Part shown: in pieces, positions 41,417 through 51,643 of the stretch | Layout: each line of letters begins with the position of its first letter | Numbering within the stretch: the first letter of the stretch is position 1 | From: Plasmopara viticola | Taxonomy: Eukaryota; Oomycota; Peronosporomycetes; Peronosporales; Peronosporaceae | Assembly: GCA_001695595.3 (NCBI GenBank) | Contig: MBPM02000088.1 | Location: 1 to 64,000 of the forward strand | Length of the DNA stretch: 64,000 nucleotides | Direction of reading: 5' to 3' | Notes under the pieces: model-generated | What the model was told of the DNA's origin: nothing | The model's input: only the letters and a program-made list of their open reading frames with translations | Databases searched by the model: none | Position numbers and translations under genes: made by a program

Positions 41417-41690
41417 TCATTCTTCCTCTTCCTTTTGTGCTACCTGCTCCAGTTCTCTGCAATATTCAGCTGCTTTTTCTGCCTCATCGTCTTCTTGAAG
41501 CCAATTTCCCGTAGGGGTGAAAATATTCCGGATACGAATGAGCTTTTGCACAAGCTGTTGTCATTTTTGGCATGCGCTTGGAGAACGCGAACGCTTTCTC
41601 CCACACCTTCAGCCTTTTCAGAGAACCCAAAGAGAGAATCAACGTGAGCAAACGATTAATCGCAACGGGGAGGTGTTTCTGTGTGACCAT
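41417..41690 (-). pseudogene. Coding-like fragment with acidic C-terminus, unassigned
   Basis: The minus-strand frame ending in TGA at 41417-41419 is open for 47 codons. It includes NIFTPTGNWLQEDDEAEKAA and a Glu-rich end, which looks like a true protein C-terminus. Upstream, an in-frame TGA at about 41561 blocks it, and the neighbouring frame (41484-41690) carries charged, helix-like sequence that may be the continuation. This suggests a frameshift. The piece lies immediately upstream of the broken WD40 gene on the same strand and may belong to the same decayed locus. Confidence 0.35.
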
Positions 41691-41825
41691 GAAATAATTT
41701 GACTAAACTCGTGAAGAACAAGCACAAATGAAGTTTTAGCAAGGCTGACATAGCAGATTAGTTCCAAAACTTCATGAGCTACATCACAATATCAAATAAT
41801 TAGCTGTTAGGATTTATCTTTTGTT

Positions 41826-42011
41826 TCAAGCATTTTTCGCACCGACTACAGGGGCTTGCTGCAGCTTTTCTTTCTTCTGGAAATGCGTAAAGGCATCCAA
41901 CACTTGGTCGGCCATTTCTATTAAACATATCGTATTAGTCCCAGCAAAGGTGTGCTCGAGAAAGGAAAAAAGTGAGATTCTTACCGCAACCTCGTTCGCG
42001 GTCCGAAGTTG
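41826..42011 (-). pseudogene. Coding-like minus-strand frame, unassigned
   Basis: This frame is open for 61 codons to a TGA at 41826-41828. It contains LRTANEVAVRISLFSFLEHT and ends in a helical segment that includes ADQVLDAFTHFQKKEKLQ. It has no ATG near its upstream end, where a TAA sits at 42012-42014, so it would have to be a terminal exon or a remnant. A GT-AG pair inside it (about 41984 to 41920) offers an alternative splicing. The composition is convincing as protein, but I recognise no family. Confidence 0.35.
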
Positions 42012-42051
42012 TTAAAGTCTCGATTACTCAGGGTCGCCTCGATTGACCGAA

Positions 42052-42414
42052 TTATGGCGTAATAACTTTACAACTTAGGCACTTGATTGCTTTCTGATCG
42101 GAGTTGCAACCCAGCCGAAAGACGACATAGTTGTGGCTCCCACATGCGATACAACAGGCATTCAATGTGTAGGATTTGCTAAAGGGGGGAATACAGCGAT
42201 TACGCTGCATGTAAGTATGTGATTCTACGCGTGAAGATACATAATAAACATGCTCAAAAATTATACACGAAGCACAGGATTGGCGGAGACCTTCATATCT
42301 ATATTACAAAAGTCTAACGCACTTATTATTGAATCGCTTAAGCTCTTTTTTGAACAACTTGTCTACGAATCGATAAGATTTTCGCGTAAATTGAGTCAAA
42401 CATGATGAAACACA
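42052..42414 (-). CDS. Two-exon Cys-rich C-terminal fragment (partial gene), unassigned
   Basis: Two minus-strand exons join in frame. The upstream exon, 42308-42414, follows a good acceptor (tttcttag) and is Lys/Arg-rich (VDKLFKKELKRFNNK). A 129-bp GT-AG intron (42179-42307) follows, ending in ccctttag. The second exon, 42052-42178, carries a CIAC pair and, 22 residues after it, a CLSC pair, and ends in TAA at 42052-42054. Paired CxxC motifs suggest a small zinc-binding ribbon. The first exon or exons were not found. They would lie toward UNC119, which starts at 42635 on the opposite strand, so the two genes would be divergent with a very short shared 5' region. Family unknown. Confidence 0.4.
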
Positions 42415-42634
42415 CTAAGAAACAAGCGCGACAACACTTGGAGGCGCTGCGACTCCTCAACTGCAACATCAGCTGAATCTGTGACATACACGTAAACTAC
42501 TCAAACTCGCCTGCACTTTTGCGGTCGTTTCTATCTAAGTGGCGCACACCACACCAGCAAAAGATCGAGGAGACGCAACAACTATTAACGTCTAAGAGCT
42601 TTTCATCCCACGCAATTAAGAGAATTTGTGAAAC

Positions 42635-43439
42635 ATGGCTTATCGGAATCACACGCCTGAAGACGTTCTCGAGCTCCAAGCACCTACGGAATGTGCGTAG
42701 CATGCTCATTGTAATGAGAGTGCCGTGAACAATTACTCACACCTTATCTATTGCATCATTGGTTACTGGTTGTGCAGCCTTCCTGTGTCCGTTAAGCGCC
42801 AACAAATATGGTATAGAATTTCTACGCTTCTGTATTTCGGACTATGAGTCAAAGCGTAAAATTTTTGAAATCGGCAAAGATCGGCCAGGCAAAGCCGCGC
42901 CTAAGATGGATCCCGCGCATGGTCGCGGAGAGAGTGCTTACCGTACTATTCGCTACGAATTCTCCGAGGATGTGCTGCGACTTCCAGCCATTGCCACGGA
43001 GCTTGAGTTTTCCGTAGGCTCGCACAAGGTGCACAATCTGCGCATGATTGAGCGTCACTACTTTCGTGATGAAATCGTCAAGAGTTACGACTTTAATTTC
43101 GGCTTCTGCATTCCATCTAGTATCAACACATGGGAGGCCATTTATGCTATGCCTCCGCTGGATGAGGAGCTTATTAGCGACATGATATCACAGCCTTATG
43201 CTACAGTTTCGGACAGCTTTTATTTTGTCGGGGACGAACTAATTATGCACAACAAGGCTGAATACAAGTACACTCCTGAAGATAGAGCGCTGGCTAAGAA
43301 ATCTTATTTCAGCAGCGACGATGAGGGCGATGCCAAGTGTGACACAAAGGACGAAGCAAATCACGTAGATATCAAAGGGTCTGGATCCAAGGGCACAGGA
43401 AGCGACGCTAAATGGTCCAAGGAGGACGACTACGAATAA
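42635..43439 (+). CDS. UNC119: UNC119-like lipid-binding chaperone (GMP-PDE delta family)
   Basis: This is a two-exon gene of 239 residues, close to the usual UNC119 length of about 240. Exon 1 is 42635-42692, beginning at ATG and reading TPEDVLELQ, the conserved UNC119 N-terminal motif. The 85-bp intron (42693-42777, gtgcgt to gtgcag) splits a Ser codon. Exon 2 is 42778-43439. An in-frame TGA just before the ATG supports the start. The beta-sandwich domain shows the family signatures FEIGK, NLRMIERHYFR, FNFGFCIPSS, SDSFYFVGDELIMHNKA and Y.YTPED. The C-terminal 45 residues are acidic and Ser/Gly/Lys-rich and probably disordered. UNC119 proteins bind N-myristoylated cargo and deliver it to cilia or flagella with ARL3. 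The gene is intact, and SLBP follows on the same strand 200 bp later. Confidence 0.93.
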
Positions 43440-43639
43440 TTTTATAGGTTGTATCGAGGCTATTGATGACACAGATCATTCATTGATGGAAAAAATTATA
43501 TTAAATTAGCTTCATTCCGAATATAGAAAATTAGAGTACGTAAGAATACTATGTATATGCAATGTGTTATTTTCTCATTGTGATACAATGTGTAATTTCT
43601 TGTGACAGCAGTCAAAAAAGTTCCTGGGCGGTAGTCTTT

Positions 43640-44260
43640 ATGACTAGTATGAAGCGTGGGACCGAGTCCGTGGACGGAGGAGACTCTGCACCGTCAGGCG
43701 GCCATTACAAAAGAAAGCGCACAACTTACACGTACATGGATCCGGGAACTCATGATCGCTATCGCGATGGATACAGACACAAGAATGCGAAGGAACCCGT
43801 GGTGAAGACATTAGCAGATGACAAAGAGACAGATTCGCACCGTTTAGCACAGCGTCAAAAGCAGATTGACTATGGCAAAAATACAATCGGCTACGATCGC
43901 TACTGCGACGAAGTGCCAAGACACCAGCGGCGACGGGGCAAACACCCCATGACGCCCGACAAGACCATAAAAATTGGCAAGAAGGTTTTTGATGGAATCG
44001 TGCGCAAATGGCGTCAAGCACTGCACAAATATGATCCACCTGAGCTTGTTGACGCAGCGAGTACTAATGATACGGAAGTGCGAGCCGAACCTTCCATTTT
44101 TGACGCCAAAGATGGAAAGGTGATGACAGGAAGTCCTGCAACAGAATTGACTAAGACGTCGGATGTGGCAATGACCACTCCTCCAAGTCGCTCTATTTAT
44201 GAGAACTTTGACGAGGACAATTCAGGCGAAGAGAACGACTCGGATGAGGATCTTCTTTAA
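43640..44260 (+). CDS. SLBP: Histone RNA hairpin-binding protein (SLBP)
   Basis: This is an intronless gene of 206 residues. The RNA-binding domain lies at about residues 70-135, with QRQKQIDYGKNTIGYDRY, EVPRH, HPMTPDK and WRQALHKYDPP. These are the hallmark segments of the SLBP fold that grips the histone mRNA 3' stem-loop in processing and translation. Metazoan proteins have TPNK where this one has TPDK. The N-terminus carries a basic KRKR (residues 24-27, possible nuclear signal). The C-terminus ends in an acidic tail (DEDNSGEENDSDEDLL), comparable to the acidic end of animal SLBPs. I chose the ATG at 43640 (MTSMKRG). Another ATG at 43649 and one at 43562 are in frame, but the sequence before 43640 looks untranslated. 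It is convergent with TEN1, with 53 bp between stops. Confidence 0.95.
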   Translation: MTSMKRGTESVDGGDSAPSGGHYKRKRTTYTYMDPGTHDRYRDGYRHKNAKEPVVKTLADDKETDSHRLAQRQKQIDYGKNTIGYDRYCDEVPRHQRRRGKHPMTPDKTIKIGKKVFDGIVRKWRQALHKYDPPELVDAASTNDTEVRAEPSIFDAKDGKVMTGSPATELTKTSDVAMTTPPSRSIYENFDEDNSGEENDSDEDLL

Positions 44261-44313
44261 ACGCATAACACACTTAATACCAGTTTTGTTTAGTAGTGGT
44301 TGACTATTTAAAT

Positions 44314-44754
44314 TTACGAAGTATTACCCCGAGATGCCAGAAACTGCCGCCGGATTGCCAACGTCTCGAGAAACAAGTCGATGTCTAGACTATCCACGTT
44401 GCGAGCCACCCGAGCCACAAGTCGTACATCTGTTTTTCCACCCTGTTCTCAATTTAGGACGAATACAATGATAAATTTAAAGAGCGCAATTACCTGGTCA
44501 CTGACGTATGTCTCGCCTAAAAACTGATACATGGAGCCAACTTGCAGCCGCAAGTTTTCAAGCGCCAGCCGTTGCGTCTCCACCGTCATTGAGACATCTT
44601 GAAAGGTAATCTGGGCTTTTTTGCGCTGTGCGTCGTAGGCCACCAAATTTCCTGTTATCCGTACCGATCGATTCTGAAGCTGCGGATCTGCCAGGACCTC
44701 AGCGATCTGACAAATTTCACAGCAGCCCGGAGGCGCCACCATTTTTAGGATCAC
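44314..44754 (-). CDS. TEN1: CST complex subunit TEN1 (OB-fold telomere protein)
   Basis: This is a two-exon gene of 129 residues (human TEN1 has 123). Exon 1 is 44494-44754, the intron is 44443-44493 (51 bp, GT-AG), and exon 2 is 44314-44442. Exon 1 carries the OB-fold core: VRITGNLVAYDAQRKKAQI, then VETQRLALENLRLQVG and SMYQFLGE, the typical TEN1 strand order. Exon 2 gives VRLVARVARNVDSLDIDLF and RRQFL, matching the C-terminal strand and helix that pack on STN1. Without splicing, the frame runs into a hydrophobic tail encoded by the intron. TEN1 works with STN1 and CTC1 in telomere C-strand fill-in. A distant RPA14-like protein is the main alternative, but the exon 2 motif favours TEN1. A second possible start is at 44742. 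Confidence 0.8.
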
Positions 44755-45744
44755 AAATGAAGCTTACTATTTAAGTATTAAGCCCAATCTTAAAATCGAA
44801 TTTAGGTGGTTCACCTCAAGCGGAGGATATGCAGAACTAATGCAACAAAATGGTGCTTAGGCATACACTAAAGTTTGGCAAAGCAAGTGCAACGAGAAAG
44901 ACTATCAATTGCTTATTTTCACGCTAATTGAAAAAAAGCGTTGCAACTTCATCCAAGTTTATTGTTGGCAAAGCAAGGTTCGTTTATTATTCTTCGATCA
45001 AAGTCGGCAATATTTCGCTTGGGGCCGATCAAACCCCTAGTCTGGTCAATTATTAAATTTTGTTTGATGAACGGCTCAAACCCTCACATTTCACCGTATA
45101 TATAAAGCATTGTCCACTAATCCACGCCGCCGGATTTCGGCGGATTGCTCAGTGGTGGAGCGTTCGATTTGCAGCTCGAATGATATCTTACTATATCTCG
45201 GTCTCGCTTTTATAATCGTGATGTCGTGAGATCGTTTGCGCAAGTCTTTTTGCCGTGTAATACCCACTTATTTCTTTGTTGGTAGTTTTTTTTGCTTTCT
45301 GAATCGAAAAAGACAATATTTGTTTCTTTCACCTCATCGACTGATTATACAACCCCTGGTTCCCTTTTTGCTTGCAGCGCATAAAGACTTATTTGTAGCT
45401 TTATATACCATGAAAGGCGAGTACTAAATACAATGCAAAATTACTTTGGTGATTCCGAAGACTTCGCAACTTTACGATAGACGGTGCATCGTTCAAAGTG
45501 CTTTGATATTACAGTGTTCCTTCATTCGGCGCCGGAACCGGTTGCGGCAAGCCAATAGAGATTAGATTGTTTGCTTTTTGTATCACAACAAGCTAGTCGC
45601 CAAACATTTGCTCGGTAACTCTTCTACGACATCTGATGGACAAATGACCGCATGTATGATGTCAACGTCAGAAAAAGCTGTCTAAATTGGCATCAAGACA
45701 CGTTAATTGAGATGCACAGTTTGTCGGGAAATCTTCCAGTACAC
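44755..45744. other. Intergenic region, no protein gene seen
   Basis: This is A/T-rich sequence upstream of TEN1. Apart from a tRNA-like half at 45139-45180 I find no supported feature. A short plus-strand open frame at 45236-45427 is Phe/Leu-rich and lacks coding character. Confidence 0.4.
45139..45180 (+). pseudogene. tRNA-Cys-like 5' half (tRNA fragment or SINE head)
   Basis: The sequence ggcggattgctcagtggtgg and what follows matches the acceptor 5' strand and the D arm of a tRNA, with a perfect gctc/gagc D stem and an A-box-like core. It continues into an anticodon arm (ttcga, loop with gca, tcgaa) resembling tRNA-Cys(GCA), but the loop is one base too long. No T arm, B box or 3' acceptor strand follows. 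It is therefore a dead tRNA or the head of a tRNA-derived SINE; tRNA-derived SINEs are known in oomycetes. Confidence 0.45.
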
Positions 45745-46002
45745 TCAGTTATAAATAAGTGGAGCACCGCTAAATTGCTGTGGATCCGCTGGTGACTTAC
45801 CCAATGTTGCCCATCTCTGACAAATTAACTTGAAATTGTCACTGAAAAAATAACGAGCGATTAATGTGGACGTGGCAATAGAAGTACGAGCACTCGAGCT
45901 ACGTCTATAATCATTGACAAAAATTGGCAAAAAGTTAACATAATCGAATTTTCCCGGCTTAAATTCAAGATAACGTGATGGTATAAAATGAATATGAAGC
46001 AA
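45745..46002 (-). mobile_element. Ty3/gypsy integrase core remnant
   Basis: The minus-strand frame of 85 codons reads like the part of a gypsy integrase core leading to the conserved ADHPQTDGQ motif. PIFVNDYRRSSSA corresponds to the ..VFVDRFSK.. stretch, and LICQRWATLGKSPADPQQF corresponds to the ..LGT.L.MSTADHPQTDG.. stretch. It is changed at the key residues and lacks the rest of the domain, so it cannot be functional. It may be the 3' part of the reverse transcriptase remnant at 48.2-49.6 kb, but the 2.2-kb gap is longer than usual, so a second element or an insertion between them is possible. Confidence 0.45.
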
Positions 46003-48200
46003 ACGCTTAAGTGTAAGAGGTCATCACCCGAGGTCTAAACGGGAAGCAGGCATCGTATTGACCTACTCAATATCGAAAAAGATTTTCAACAGCTCGATAA
46101 GCTATGGTTACCACTAAGCTCGAAACTGCATTAAGCAGCCGATCACATTTAAGTCGCCATTCGGAAAAACCCGGACGAGAGTACGAACAAGCTTTTATAA
46201 ATTTCTCATCAGACTGACAACCTCGCCATTCAATTATGTGCATCTGCGTGGCGGATACTACATGTCAGAGGTTGCAAATTAGCAAAATCATGGACATCAC
46301 AAATTCTTGTTACTAATATTTGCTTAGCGAGCCAATTTATCAACGGCGGAGGTCCGACGCAGCGGTTTAAGCGTCCTGTCTTGTCAGGCCAAGTTAAAGT
46401 ACGTTCTGAACATTTTTTGGTACTTAAAGGAAATTAAAACAAGCCGTAGTGTGTGCTTGACAGTGAAAATGCCACAGTTAGTAAAATCTAGCAGCATATT
46501 ACGATTAGTTCAGTGTAGCGCTCAGGCGAGTGGACCACGCTAATGAAATAGCGAGATGATGTTCAACTTTGCTAGCTTAAGTAGCATACTTCCAAAGCAC
46601 AGAGGAAAAGCACTAACTCGTGTGTGTGTATCACTGATGAGAATGGTTTTATATAGCAATAGGAGTCGGGAGAGACGGTGGGTGTAAGCGACTCTGAAAC
46701 ATACAAAGTTGACGCAGGATGAAAATACTTTTGTCGCCTAACTTAAAATATTGATGCATCGGCATTTCATATAATTTGCAGAATTTATTTATTGCGATAA
46801 AATCCGTAATAGCATAGATTTGGATTCCATCCGTGATAATACTCAATCGTCTTCCTTTAAAAATCGCAAAGGTTTTGTGACAGCATCTGAGTCGCCTCAT
46901 CGCGTCGGACACTTTAACGCATAATTGTCTTTGTCGCACAACTTATGAGTGTACGAGTGACTGATTTCGCAATCGGGAACACAGCAATTTTAGGGGTCGA
47001 AAAGCTTGTCATTTTTGCCTGAATGTTCTGTTGAGATCGTTTGCAAATACTCATCGGAATTGTAGAGATTGTCGATTAGAGATTGTCGATTCTGGCATAA
47101 ATTTATGCGGATTTTTAGATTTATTTTTTCGTGACAACATCAGACAGCATTTTGTACAGAAAAGGGCGTGACGGCAGATACAAGGTCTCCAAAGAGTGCC
47201 CACTTACTATGCACGGTGTCAAGGAAAGCGTTGGACACAATAATAATACAGCTTAAAGACTGATTCATTTATATATTGTTGGTCCTATTTTATATAATTT
47301 ATGCTTCTGTTGATGTCTTTATTACTCAGAAAGGGGCCACGTAACCTCTAATTTTCTTGCCTGCAGCAAGAAAATCACGAGCTTTCTATCCAGCTCAAAA
47401 AGCATGAAAGCTGACGGTGAGATGTTACACCAATGCGGAGTTTAGTTTTGCGGAACTCGCGAGGTCCCGGTTACATACTGAAATAGATTCGTGTGGATTT
47501 GTCGAGGATCTTGCCTTTGGTGTACCGTCAGCGGGGCTGGCTCGCTCCTTTTTATTGGATCTTAACTTGATGGTACTGACTAGTCCGCAATGGTAGAGAG
47601 CAGGATTGTAATTTGTGTCCTTTGGGAGGTTTTAAATGGTAGACAAGGAGTGTAATTCATTAGACCGGCTACTTTATGGGGCATATTATTCTGTCATGCG
47701 TAGGCAGCCTTTTTTATTTGACTGCTTCTCATTGCTGGTGGTTCTGATTATAGGCGGTTCGTGAGTCCGTCCTTCTTGAGCCAACCTAAATTATTTGACA
47801 GGATTCACCTTCGATAAGCTATACCGCTCTACTTAGTAGTCCCCACCACCGTATTCACCACGATTTTACTGCTGAGTGAAAAAATGGTAAGTTGACGTAA
47901 AGAAAATTGACCTACGTCGAACAAAATCCTTTACACTCGTAAGCTAAGTATTTAAATTACTTGTCTGATGAGGTGATAACAACTCACGTTTAAAGTTTCT
48001 CGGTGTAAGTAAAATGGCAATTTAAGCGCTGAAAGCATACATCTCGAACGTAGTTATGTGATTACTCAATCAAAGAAAGACAAATTACTTACAGATCATC
48101 CATTACTTTTGTATTCAGATGGAAGCAACCTTTGAACAACCTTGCTGATGCCGATGAACATTTTCTAAGGTGTTCTGTTAGGTAAATTTACTGTGTCGCT
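46003..48200. other. Gene-free stretch between retroelement remnants
   Basis: No supported gene is seen. A minus-strand open frame of 96 codons at 46649-46939 has no recognisable motif. Sequence near 47420-47530 begins agatgttacaccaatgcgg and could be a retroelement terminal region, but I could not find a matching second copy by eye. The stretch separates integrase-like from reverse-transcriptase-like remnants and may hold an old nested insertion. Confidence 0.35.
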
Positions 48201-49620
48201 TCATGAGGCCCGTCTAAGCGTCTCTAGCTCAAAGTGCACTCTATATAGAAATGCACCTCCACTCGGCCATGATGTAGCGCCGGTAATTGCTGCCCTTATA
48301 AAAGGCTTTACGCTTTCTCCATGAAGAGTAGCAATTTTGTGCGAACGAGTGTACGCGCTTGCAATTTTTCTCGGTTGGGCCCTTACAGTCGAGCTGCAAT
48401 TTCTTCGGGGCAAATCTGAACTCTTAAGAGGGGTTTTCACGCATGAAAGACATGAATTATTCTTTTGAAGATGAACTCCTCGATCATAGTCCGAAGGGTG
48501 CGATGGCGCACCAGCTTATAAATTTTCTGTCTCGTAACTGACGTCAAAATTGTATCACGCAAAGAAGATAAACCATTTTGTAGCTTTTTGCGAGAGGTAC
48601 TGTGACGCCTTTGCTGTGCTTAGCGACGGGATAACTATGAAATTTACGAACAGCTTTGAGTGCTGCATGTGTGCCTAAATTCGGTGAGAGCACACTTTAT
48701 CGCATGCACCTTTTTGTCACGGACAATTTTTTTAGCAGCCCTGAATTGCCAATATTCCTCCAATCTTGCCCCTCGGTGAGTTCTTGCAGCTGTATAGCTC
48801 TGAGAGCAGAAATTGACGCATCGCAGACAGCATCTAATGGTCGTCTAAGATCTTGCAAGGCCTGAATAAGCGCCCTGGAACACACTTTTTTCCAAATGAT
48901 CAAAGCCCCATTGATATTGGGGTTTTAGACCCATTCTATATTCTTCTTTGATAGATTGGAGGGTGGCTACAGCACTTCTGCAAAATCCGCAACATATTTA
49001 TAAAAGCTGATAGCAAGGTTGAGCTACATCCTAAAACCCTTTCGACTTATTGAGACCGGCCAATTCACAATGACCCTGACCTAAGCGGGGTCTGTCAAAT
49101 GCCATAATCTTCAGCAAAGCCTCTTAACAGCTCTTTTTCCACGCCAAAGATCACATATCTGCATAATCATAGACCTACTGCACTCGTTCACCGCCCTTTG
49201 TAAATGTTAAGTGCGTCATCCCGTTCTCTCTACAGCTATGACTTAAACTCATATGTAAATAAGTCATTATAGAGAACGAAGATTGGTACCACTTGAGCAA
49301 AGAACACCGCAGGCGCATTCACAAGCCCACGAAGTATAACCAACCATTCCTAGGGCACACCGTTTGAAGAATTTGCGATCAAAGGTGTTTCGCTCTCTCG
49401 AATTATAGCATAATCGAACCGTCGACTAAACTTATTGCACTTTATACTTGACACCCGCCATGATATGCAGCGCATTCTTAAAAAAATTGACGTCTGTGCC
49501 AGGATGGTGGCCGTACACAAATGCTTTAAGGGTGCACGATGCGCCAATTGCCATTTAAGTTTCTGACACAGAATCTTGGCGTGGAATGAAAGTCTTGCTT
49601 TCTCACCTCACGCCTTACAG
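48201..49620 (-). mobile_element. Decayed Ty3/gypsy pol: reverse transcriptase and RNase H
   Basis: Reading down the minus strand and allowing frameshifts, the pol order is clear. NGNWRIVH lies near 49550. ATILAQT and IRESETPL, the usual TIPAQTPIPRKD and MRESDIPLTA segments, lie in 49350-49547. EWLVILRGLVNAPAVFFAQ, the RT WLVMPQGLSNAP motif, lies near 49285-49340. DAVCDAS, with the RNase H catalytic Asp segment, lies near 48810, followed by VRDKKVHAIKCALTEFR near 48690. YLSQKATKWFIFFA, the HLSQRMARWLSFF motif, lies near 48555-48600. Stops and shifts occur every 50-100 bp, so it is dead. The lower part (48201-48440) is open and probably corresponds to the linker before integrase. Confidence 0.8.
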
Positions 49621-51643
49621 TTGCGTTTGTGAGGGTCACTGCCGTGTCATGCAGTATTTGGTTAACGCTGGCGAGGCTTAAACTGTACCTGGCCGTCTGC
49701 ATCCATGGCCTTTTTAAAAGTCCCGCTTATCTCCTTGGGTAAGAAAAGAAAAGTTTATATACTGTTTCCTCTGAAAGCGAACAGTCTACAAATCGCTGGC
49801 GCTTATAGGCGTTACTACCGGAGGCAGCGAAAATTATGCTTTAGGGCCCTAAAATTTTATTCTTCGCTTGTAAAGCTTAAATGCCGTGACATTTTTAAGG
49901 TGCTAATGCATTAGTTAGATGGGAATAGATCGAACGATACAATGCGGAGCTTGAAAGACGATTCAATTCGATAATTCACCCGTGTAAGCGAGCTAAGTAC
50001 TTCCAGATGTTACAAAGACACACAGCTGAGTAAATCGTTGCATTGTTTTAAAGACCTGCCTGTAATTGTGAACAACGACTACTCAATTCTGGTAAAAACC
50101 TTATCCCTTCAAATATCTTGCAAATGTCTTAATTTGCATGACCGATATAAATGCTTGTGAAGCGCATTCAATACATTAATCCACTCTAATATGCTTAATA
50201 TATAAAGTCGGCTTTACGTAACAAATTGTACATGATGACCATGCCTTTATAGCATCCACAGTAAAATATAACGAGTGAGCCGACCTTCGATTCAAAGAAC
50301 ATATTTGTTGCAGGCCTGGCAAGGTGTTAGACTTCGTTTACTTTATGCTGTATCAAGATATTGCAAAACGTATATCACCAAAGACGAAGACATGTTTAGC
50401 ATAGCAGAATACATGCTTTTACAGCGTACCATGACACAATAAAGGTGATAACTTAATTTCTATCGTCGGCGAGGAACCGTCTTTCGTATTACTGCAACCT
50501 CAATAGGCAAGCAGGCACTATGAGGAGACTATTGTTAATAGCCATTAGCGGTAAAGTTAGCTGAAAGAAACATCTCCTTGCAACCCAGTATTTGTTATAA
50601 ACGGTACTTAATATATTGTACCGTAGTTGAGCTGGGAAACAATGATTGGTCGTTATTTTACATTAGCCTCATTATTTGTTCGTTGCGTCAAAATACTTGA
50701 ACTCGAGCTATGTATCTGCTAATGTTAAAAAAAGCAAAACGAGAACATGGATGCAAGCTTTCGATGCTCCCAACAGTGTTCTGATTTCTAAATGAAGAAG
50801 TTACAAAAGATGGTGACGTATTCATTTGTCGACGTTTCCAATTACGTCAAGAAAAGTCTACGCATTCTTCGGTAGAATCGTAAAGCTGTTGGTGGTGGCT
50901 GATCGCGCTGAGATAAATGCGGCAGAAAGGGAGGAGTGGTACAGGAAGCTGTTAAGAGACACCTTGGTGTATTGTTGCTGTGCCCACTTAAGGGAGAAAG
51001 AGAGTGCAAATCTAGCGAACGGGTGCGAAATCGCGTAGCAGCAGCCAACGAAGGGCCGTGCTCGTATATACAAGTCTGCAGAGTCTAGTGAGCGCCGAGT
51101 CTCTCGGCAAACTCTCGCCAACTCATTTTGCGACGCGCAGCAAAGCAAATCTTTATGAGTGGATTGCTATATATTTCTGTTATTTCTGGATTGTGATTAC
51201 TATCTTGGAATCAGTAGAGCCAATCGGGTGCATCAGTCTTACGTCGGCAGCCGGGGTAGGGCAATCTCAACATGCAGGGTTTGAGTACTGTAGTATACTA
51301 CAGCTATAGTAACTTTTTCGCTGCGCGATAAAGTAAATACCCAAGCTCATTTGTCAAATATCTATTTTTATCTCCTCGATAATTGGTTGAAATAGCTGCT
51401 CGATACCCAAGCCAGGGGGCGTTGCGTGCGCCATTTCACCGAAACGTCCGAAAGAAGTGAGCCTTGCGCCGCATCGTACATACGCGCCCAGACAATCAAG
51501 TAGACAGACGGACAAACGCAGGGCCCGACAGGCATGCTGCGCCTCTAAACCGACGCCTCTTCTTTCAATTATCGATTTTTTTACGCTAAAGAGAGACACA
51601 GGAAAAGCTTTCTCCGCCCTCCTCCGATCGTTGACCTCACTGA
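49621..51643. other. Intergenic region before the 51644 gene
   Basis: No gene is supported. Its left part lies upstream, in element orientation, of the gypsy remnant and may contain unrecognisable gag or protease debris. The right part (about 50820-51643) is less A/T-rich and holds several overlapping open frames on both strands without ATG starts. It probably includes the promoter and 5' untranslated region of the gene starting at 51644. Confidence 0.4.

Noticed and set aside
42759..42777. A non-ATG start of the UNC119 frame at 42759
   Set aside because: This part lies inside the intron. Splicing to the ATG exon at 42635 restores the conserved TPEDVL motif and keeps the frame.
44443..44493. 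Hydrophobic C-terminal tail of the minus-strand frame near TEN1 as a membrane anchor
   Set aside because: It is the translated intron; splicing replaces it with the conserved TEN1 C-terminus.
50826..51148. Overlapping open frames on both strands upstream of the Ser-rich gene
   Set aside because: None starts with ATG, none shows a motif, and they overlap each other; more likely promoter or untranslated sequence.
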